Assembly: GCA_903885855.1 (NCBI GenBank)
Contig: CAISKG010000059.1
Span: forward strand, 1-6,502
Direction of reading: 5' to 3'
DNA: 6,502 bases
DNA from: an uncultured Planctomycetaceae bacterium
GTDB taxonomy: Bacteria > Planctomycetota > Planctomycetia > Pirellulales > UBA1268
Shown here: one piece after another, positions 5,360-6,502 of the stretch
How positions within the stretch are numbered: the first letter of the stretch is position 1
Layout of the letters: each line of letters begins with the position of its first letter
The notes under the pieces: model-generated
The model's database searches: none
What the model was told of the DNA's origin: nothing
What the model saw: the letters and a program-made list of their open reading frames with translations, nothing else
Program-made: the position numbers and the translations under genes

Positions 5360-6502
5360 TCAGCCGCGATCGGACGCGAAGGGGAGCAGCGCCCCGTCGA
5401 GGCAGGCGGCGACGGCCCCGTCGCAGGCCCGGGGCGCCGCGGGGATGGCCGTGTTGGTCGCCCCCAGCAGGCAGAAGTCGCGCTCGGGTGCCACCCAGGC
5501 CACGCAGTACCAGGTGGTGTTCGATCCGGCGTGGGTGAGCACCCGCCCGCCCCCCCAGCCGCGCTCCGCGGTGCCCCAGCCGCCGGCGTAGTCGCCGTCG
5601 GGGCCAGGATCGAGGAGCCGCTCCCAGACGGCGTCCGGGATGCCGAGCGCCCCCTTCGCCGCCGCGCCGCCGCGCGCGAAGGCCAGCGCGAAGCGGGCCC
5701 ACTGGCCGAGCGGGAGATGCACCCTCCCGGCGGGCCCCAGCGGGGGTGGGTTGTCGATCCGCACCGGCTCGAGTTTCCCCCCGCGCTCCACGTGCCCCCA
5801 GGCCCCGGCCGCGGCGCCGTCGGGGGGCACCGGACCGTAGCCCGAGCGCGCCACGCCCAGCGGGGCGAGGATCTCGCTGTGCAGGAGCGTCTCCCAGGGC
5901 GTCTCCCGGACTCGCTCCACGAGGTGGCCGAGCAGCGCGTAGCCGCAGTTGGAGTAGTCGAAGGCGGGAGCCTCCGGCCGCGGCTGCTCGAGGAGCCAGG
6001 CCACCATCGCGCGCCGCGCGGCCACGGCGTCGCGCGGATGGGCCCGGTCGAGTGTCCCCCAGTCGGGATTGGCCGGCACGCCGGCGGTATGGCGCAGCAG
6101 CGCCTCGACCGTCACGCCGGCCCAGGGGGAATCGGCGGGCACGTCGTCGGGGAGGATGCCCGCGAGCGTGCCGTCGAACGCGAGCCGGCCGGCGGCGCAC
6201 TCCCGCGCCACCAGGAGCGCCGTCATCGCCTTCGTGCAGGAGCCCAGATGCAGCACGTCGTCGATCGCCACGGCGTCGTCGCCGTCGGCGCGGCGCAGGC
6301 CCGTGCAGGCCGACACGCTGCGGCCGTCGGCGTGGAACCGCCCCGCCCACACGCCGGGCACGCCGTGGCGCACGCGCAGCCGCTCGAGCACGTCGCGGAG
6401 CGCCGGATCGGAGGGATCCGGATGTGGGGCCGGGTCCGGATCCGACGCTGGCGCCGGCGCCGGCGCGGCGGCGGCCAGCGCCAGGGCCCCCGCCGCCGCG
6501 AA
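5360..6502 (-). CDS. Secreted serine hydrolase, beta-lactamase/transpeptidase-like family (5' end off window)
   Basis: The frame is open to the right edge, so 380 residues are visible and the true start is outside. The first visible residues (bases 6455-6502) are an Ala/Leu-rich hydrophobic run reading FAAAGALALAAAAAP, the end of a signal peptide, then a PAPAPASDPDPDP linker rich in Pro and Asp, so the protein is probably exported. The hydrolase domain follows with the three active-site motifs of the family: SxxK as SCTK (Ser codon 6239-6241), YxN as YSN (Tyr codon 5954-5956) and HxG as HAG (His codon 5531-5533), where PBPs have KTG. LLRHTAGVP and SNCGYALLGHLVE are typical surrounding segments. 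Members include class C beta-lactamases, D-aminopeptidases and esterases; the substrate cannot be told. An internal GTG at 6391 would give a protein lacking the signal peptide and is unlikely to be the start. The next gene on the same strand, the methyltransferase, begins 112 bp downstream. Confidence 0.94.
   Translation of the reverse strand, partial: FAAAGALALAAAAPAPAPASDPDPAPHPDPSDPALRDVLERLRVRHGVPGVWAGRFHADGRSVSACTGLRRADGDDAVAIDDVLHLGSCTKAMTALLVARECAAGRLAFDGTLAGILPDDVPADSPWAGVTVEALLRHTAGVPANPDWGTLDRAHPRDAVAARRAMVAWLLEQPRPEAPAFDYSNCGYALLGHLVERVRETPWETLLHSEILAPLGVARSGYGPVPPDGAAAGAWGHVERGGKLEPVRIDNPPPLGPAGRVHLPLGQWARFALAFARGGAAAKGALGIPDAVWERLLDPGPDGDYAGGWGTAERGWGGGRVLTHAGSNTTWYCVAWVAPERDFCLLGATNTAIPAAPRACDGAVAACLDGALLPFASDRG

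Noticed and set aside
6413..6465. Clustered palindromes (ATCCGGAT, CGGATCCG, GGCGCC) near the right edge
   Set aside because: They fall in coding DNA for an Asp-Pro and Ala-Pro linker whose codon repetition produces them; no regular operator spacing is seen.

Overview
The window is very GC-rich (I estimate around 70% or more), gene-dense bacterial chromosome. The best taxonomic clue is the protein at 735-1832: a type IV prepilin-like N-terminus fused to a DUF1559 body, an architecture that is abundant and almost diagnostic in Planctomycetota. The other genes fit a planctomycete chromosome. I see no integrase, transposase, CRISPR array, tRNA or rRNA.

Layout, left to right. The 3' end of an MnmE/TrmE-like GTPase gene (+) enters from the left edge and ends at 316, overlapping tail-to-tail by 7 bp with a small single-domain rhodanese gene (-, 310-645). 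A perfect 14-bp stem at 677-708 separates the rhodanese from the DUF1559 gene (-, 735-1832) and looks like the latter's intrinsic terminator. A 251-bp divergent intergenic region (1833-2083) holds a good sigma70-like promoter pointing at the DUF1559 gene, and an imperfect hairpin with a T-run in its long leader. To the right of it is a class II CCA tRNA nucleotidyltransferase gene (+, 2084-3361).

Five bases beyond the CCA gene, a minus-strand block starts. Read in the direction of transcription (right to left) it is: a secreted serine hydrolase of the beta-lactamase/transpeptidase-like family (5360-6502, 5' end beyond the right edge), a beta-class DNA methyltransferase with no visible restriction partner (4246-5247), and the chromosome segregation protein ScpB (3367-4170). 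Gaps of 112 and 75 bp make cotranscription possible but unproven.

Functionally, mnmE and cca concern tRNA maturation, scpB and the methyltransferase concern chromosome maintenance or DNA marking, and the DUF1559 protein and serine hydrolase are envelope or exported proteins. I do not see a complete, clearly undescribed system. The points most worth following up are the GTPase that stops before the MnmE C-terminal Cys motif, the orphan methyltransferase upstream of scpB, and the DUF1559 promoter that overlaps the start of cca and precedes a roughly 200-nt leader. The longest gene-free stretch is the 251-bp region described above.
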